Below are positions 13,415 through 14,156 of a stretch of 14,156 nt of DNA, in pieces (position 1 is the first letter of the stretch; each line of letters starts with the position of its first letter). The notes beneath the pieces were generated by a model. That model was given only the letters and a program-made list of their open reading frames with translations, was not told where the DNA came from and did no database searches. Source of the stretch: Candidatus Eiseniibacteriota bacterium (GTDB lineage: Bacteria > JAFGKV01); assembly GCA_025453925.1 (NCBI GenBank), contig JALOPK010000050.1, positions 1 to 14,156 on the forward strand, read 5' to 3'. Position numbers and translations under genes: made by a program.

Positions 13415-14118
13415 TGGCCTGCAGCGGCATGGACGTCACTCTCGTCATCCCGGCCAAGAACGAGAAGGCTACGCTGGTGGACATGCTGCCTCGGGCATTG
13501 CCCCTGGTGGACGAAGTCATCGTGGTCGATGCGCACTCATCCGACGGCACCGCCGATGCAGCCAGAGCCCTTGGAGCAAAGGTCATCTTCGACAACGGGC
13601 GAGGGAAGGGCGAGGCGGTCCGGATGGGCATTCAGGCCGCCGCGCACCCGTGCATTGTGCTGATGGACGCTGACGGATCCCACGATCCCGCGGACATCCC
13701 CCGCCTTGTGAGCGCGTTGGACCAGGGGCTGGATCTCGTGATCGGCTCCCGGATCAGGGGCGGGAGCGACGAATGGTCGGGCAGCTTCGGCCGGTTCATC
13801 CGCATGATGGGTTCCCATCTCGTTCTCATCGCGATCAACTACCGGTGGGGCATTCGGATCACCGATTGCCAAAACGGATTCAGGGCGATCCGCGCGGACA
13901 TCGCCCGGAGCCTCGACCTCGCCGAAAACGGCTTTGCCATCGAACAGGAAATGGTAATGCGCGCGTTGATCAAGCGCTGCACAGTCGGCGAGATCGGATG
14001 TCACGAGTATGAACGCAAAGCGGGGTCATCGAAGCTGAATCTGTTTCGCGTGTGGCCCGATATCCTGCGCACGCTGGTCGTTCTGAGTTTCAAGTCCCGA
14101 GCCCGGCCATCCTCCTGA
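13414..14118 (+). CDS. Family 2 glycosyltransferase (DPM1-like, GT-A fold)
   Basis: The 234-residue protein is a compact GT-A enzyme resembling polyprenyl-phosphate sugar transferases. It opens with V-T-L-V-I-P-A-K-N-E (8-17), then E-V-I-V-V-D-A-H-S-S-D-G-T (34-46). The nucleotide/metal-binding D-A-D-G (Asp85-Asp87) sits in V-L-M-D-A-D-G-S-H-D-P-A-D. Next come V-I-G-S-R (109-113), D-C-Q-N-G-F-R-A-I-R (151-160) and the acceptor-side F-A-I-E-Q-E-M (174-180). No transmembrane or GtrA-like C-terminal domain is present, so it is probably cytosolic or peripheral. It would transfer a sugar from a nucleotide donor to a lipid carrier or glycan; donor and acceptor cannot be read. The ATG at 13414 overlaps the YihY stop; ATG 13429 is an alternative directly before the first strand. 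The Wzz-like gene across the divergent region suggests a surface-glycan role. Confidence 0.88.
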   Translation: MACSGMDVTLVIPAKNEKATLVDMLPRALPLVDEVIVVDAHSSDGTADAARALGAKVIFDNGRGKGEAVRMGIQAAAHPCIVLMDADGSHDPADIPRLVSALDQGLDLVIGSRIRGGSDEWSGSFGRFIRMMGSHLVLIAINYRWGIRITDCQNGFRAIRADIARSLDLAENGFAIEQEMVMRALIKRCTVGEIGCHEYERKAGSSKLNLFRVWPDILRTLVVLSFKSRARPSS

Positions 14119-14135
14119 GCCCTCGGGATCCCCGT

Positions 14136-14150
14136 GGCGGCGCGACCGCC
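14136..14150 (+). terminator. Possible short hairpin after the glycosyltransferase gene
   Basis: GGCGG (14136-14140) pairs with CCGCC (14146-14150) around CGCGA, 18 bases after the stop. The window ends six bases later (GATTCT), so a T-run cannot be assessed. Confidence 0.25.
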
Positions 14151-14156
14151 GATTCT

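Noticed and set aside
1-14156. CRISPR array, tRNA, rRNA, transposase, integrase or prophage genes
   Set aside because: No regularly spaced repeats, cloverleaf, rRNA-like conserved stretches or recombinase motifs were seen on either strand.

Overview
The window is a GC-rich bacterial fragment from an envelope-bearing (Gram-negative type) organism. It carries an RND efflux permease end, a periplasmic metal-binding protein, a Wzz-type inner-membrane chain-length protein and a sigma-54 regulatory circuit. The secreted S51 peptidase ends in a fibronectin-III-like module with a Y-R-x-T-x-P-Y-F / Y-R-V-T-A-V-D-x-x-G-N-E-S-A-P-S-N pattern. That pattern is common in FCB-group candidate phyla such as Eisenbacteria or Krumholzibacteria. 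This placement is an inference from domain style only. The left edge looks like a contig end, because bases 1-79 repeat at 162-240 out of frame.

Layout, left to right. (i) The C-terminal ~290 residues of an RND efflux permease (to 956), then an OsmC peroxiredoxin (1134-1547). (ii) A ~650-base gene-free stretch containing a striking AT-rich perfect palindrome (1979-2008). (iii) Two overlapping genes for exported proteins: an uncharacterised metal-dependent-deacetylase-like protein (2200-3345) and a cyanophycinase-like S51 serine peptidase with a C-terminal Fn3-like domain (3408-5084). (iv) A ~480-base regulatory interval, then a three-gene ZraP-ZraS-ZraR-like operon (5569-9338). (v) On the minus strand, a Wzz/GumC-type protein (11618-10050) coupled to a SMUG1-type uracil-DNA glycosylase (10053-9298). 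(vi) On the plus strand, a YihY/BrkB membrane protein (12005-13414) joined by a one-base overlap to a family 2 glycosyltransferase (13414-14118).

The most coherent system is the ZraPSR-like module. The first gene encodes a Cys/Met-rich, exported, helical protein resembling Spy/CpxP/ZraP metal-resistance chaperones. It is preceded by a near-consensus sigma-54 (-24/-12) promoter at 5475-5490 and by two inverted repeats 80-125 bases further upstream. The third gene is an NtrC-class activator with an intact GAFTGA loop, which is exactly what such a promoter needs. The histidine kinase between them has a large periplasmic sensor with a Gly/Pro-rich insert bearing C-x3-C and His-His, so a metal or envelope-stress signal is plausible. 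A strong stem-loop lies between the chaperone and kinase genes and could set the output ratio. I read this as a self-regulated metal/envelope-stress circuit; the inducing metal cannot be read from the sequence.
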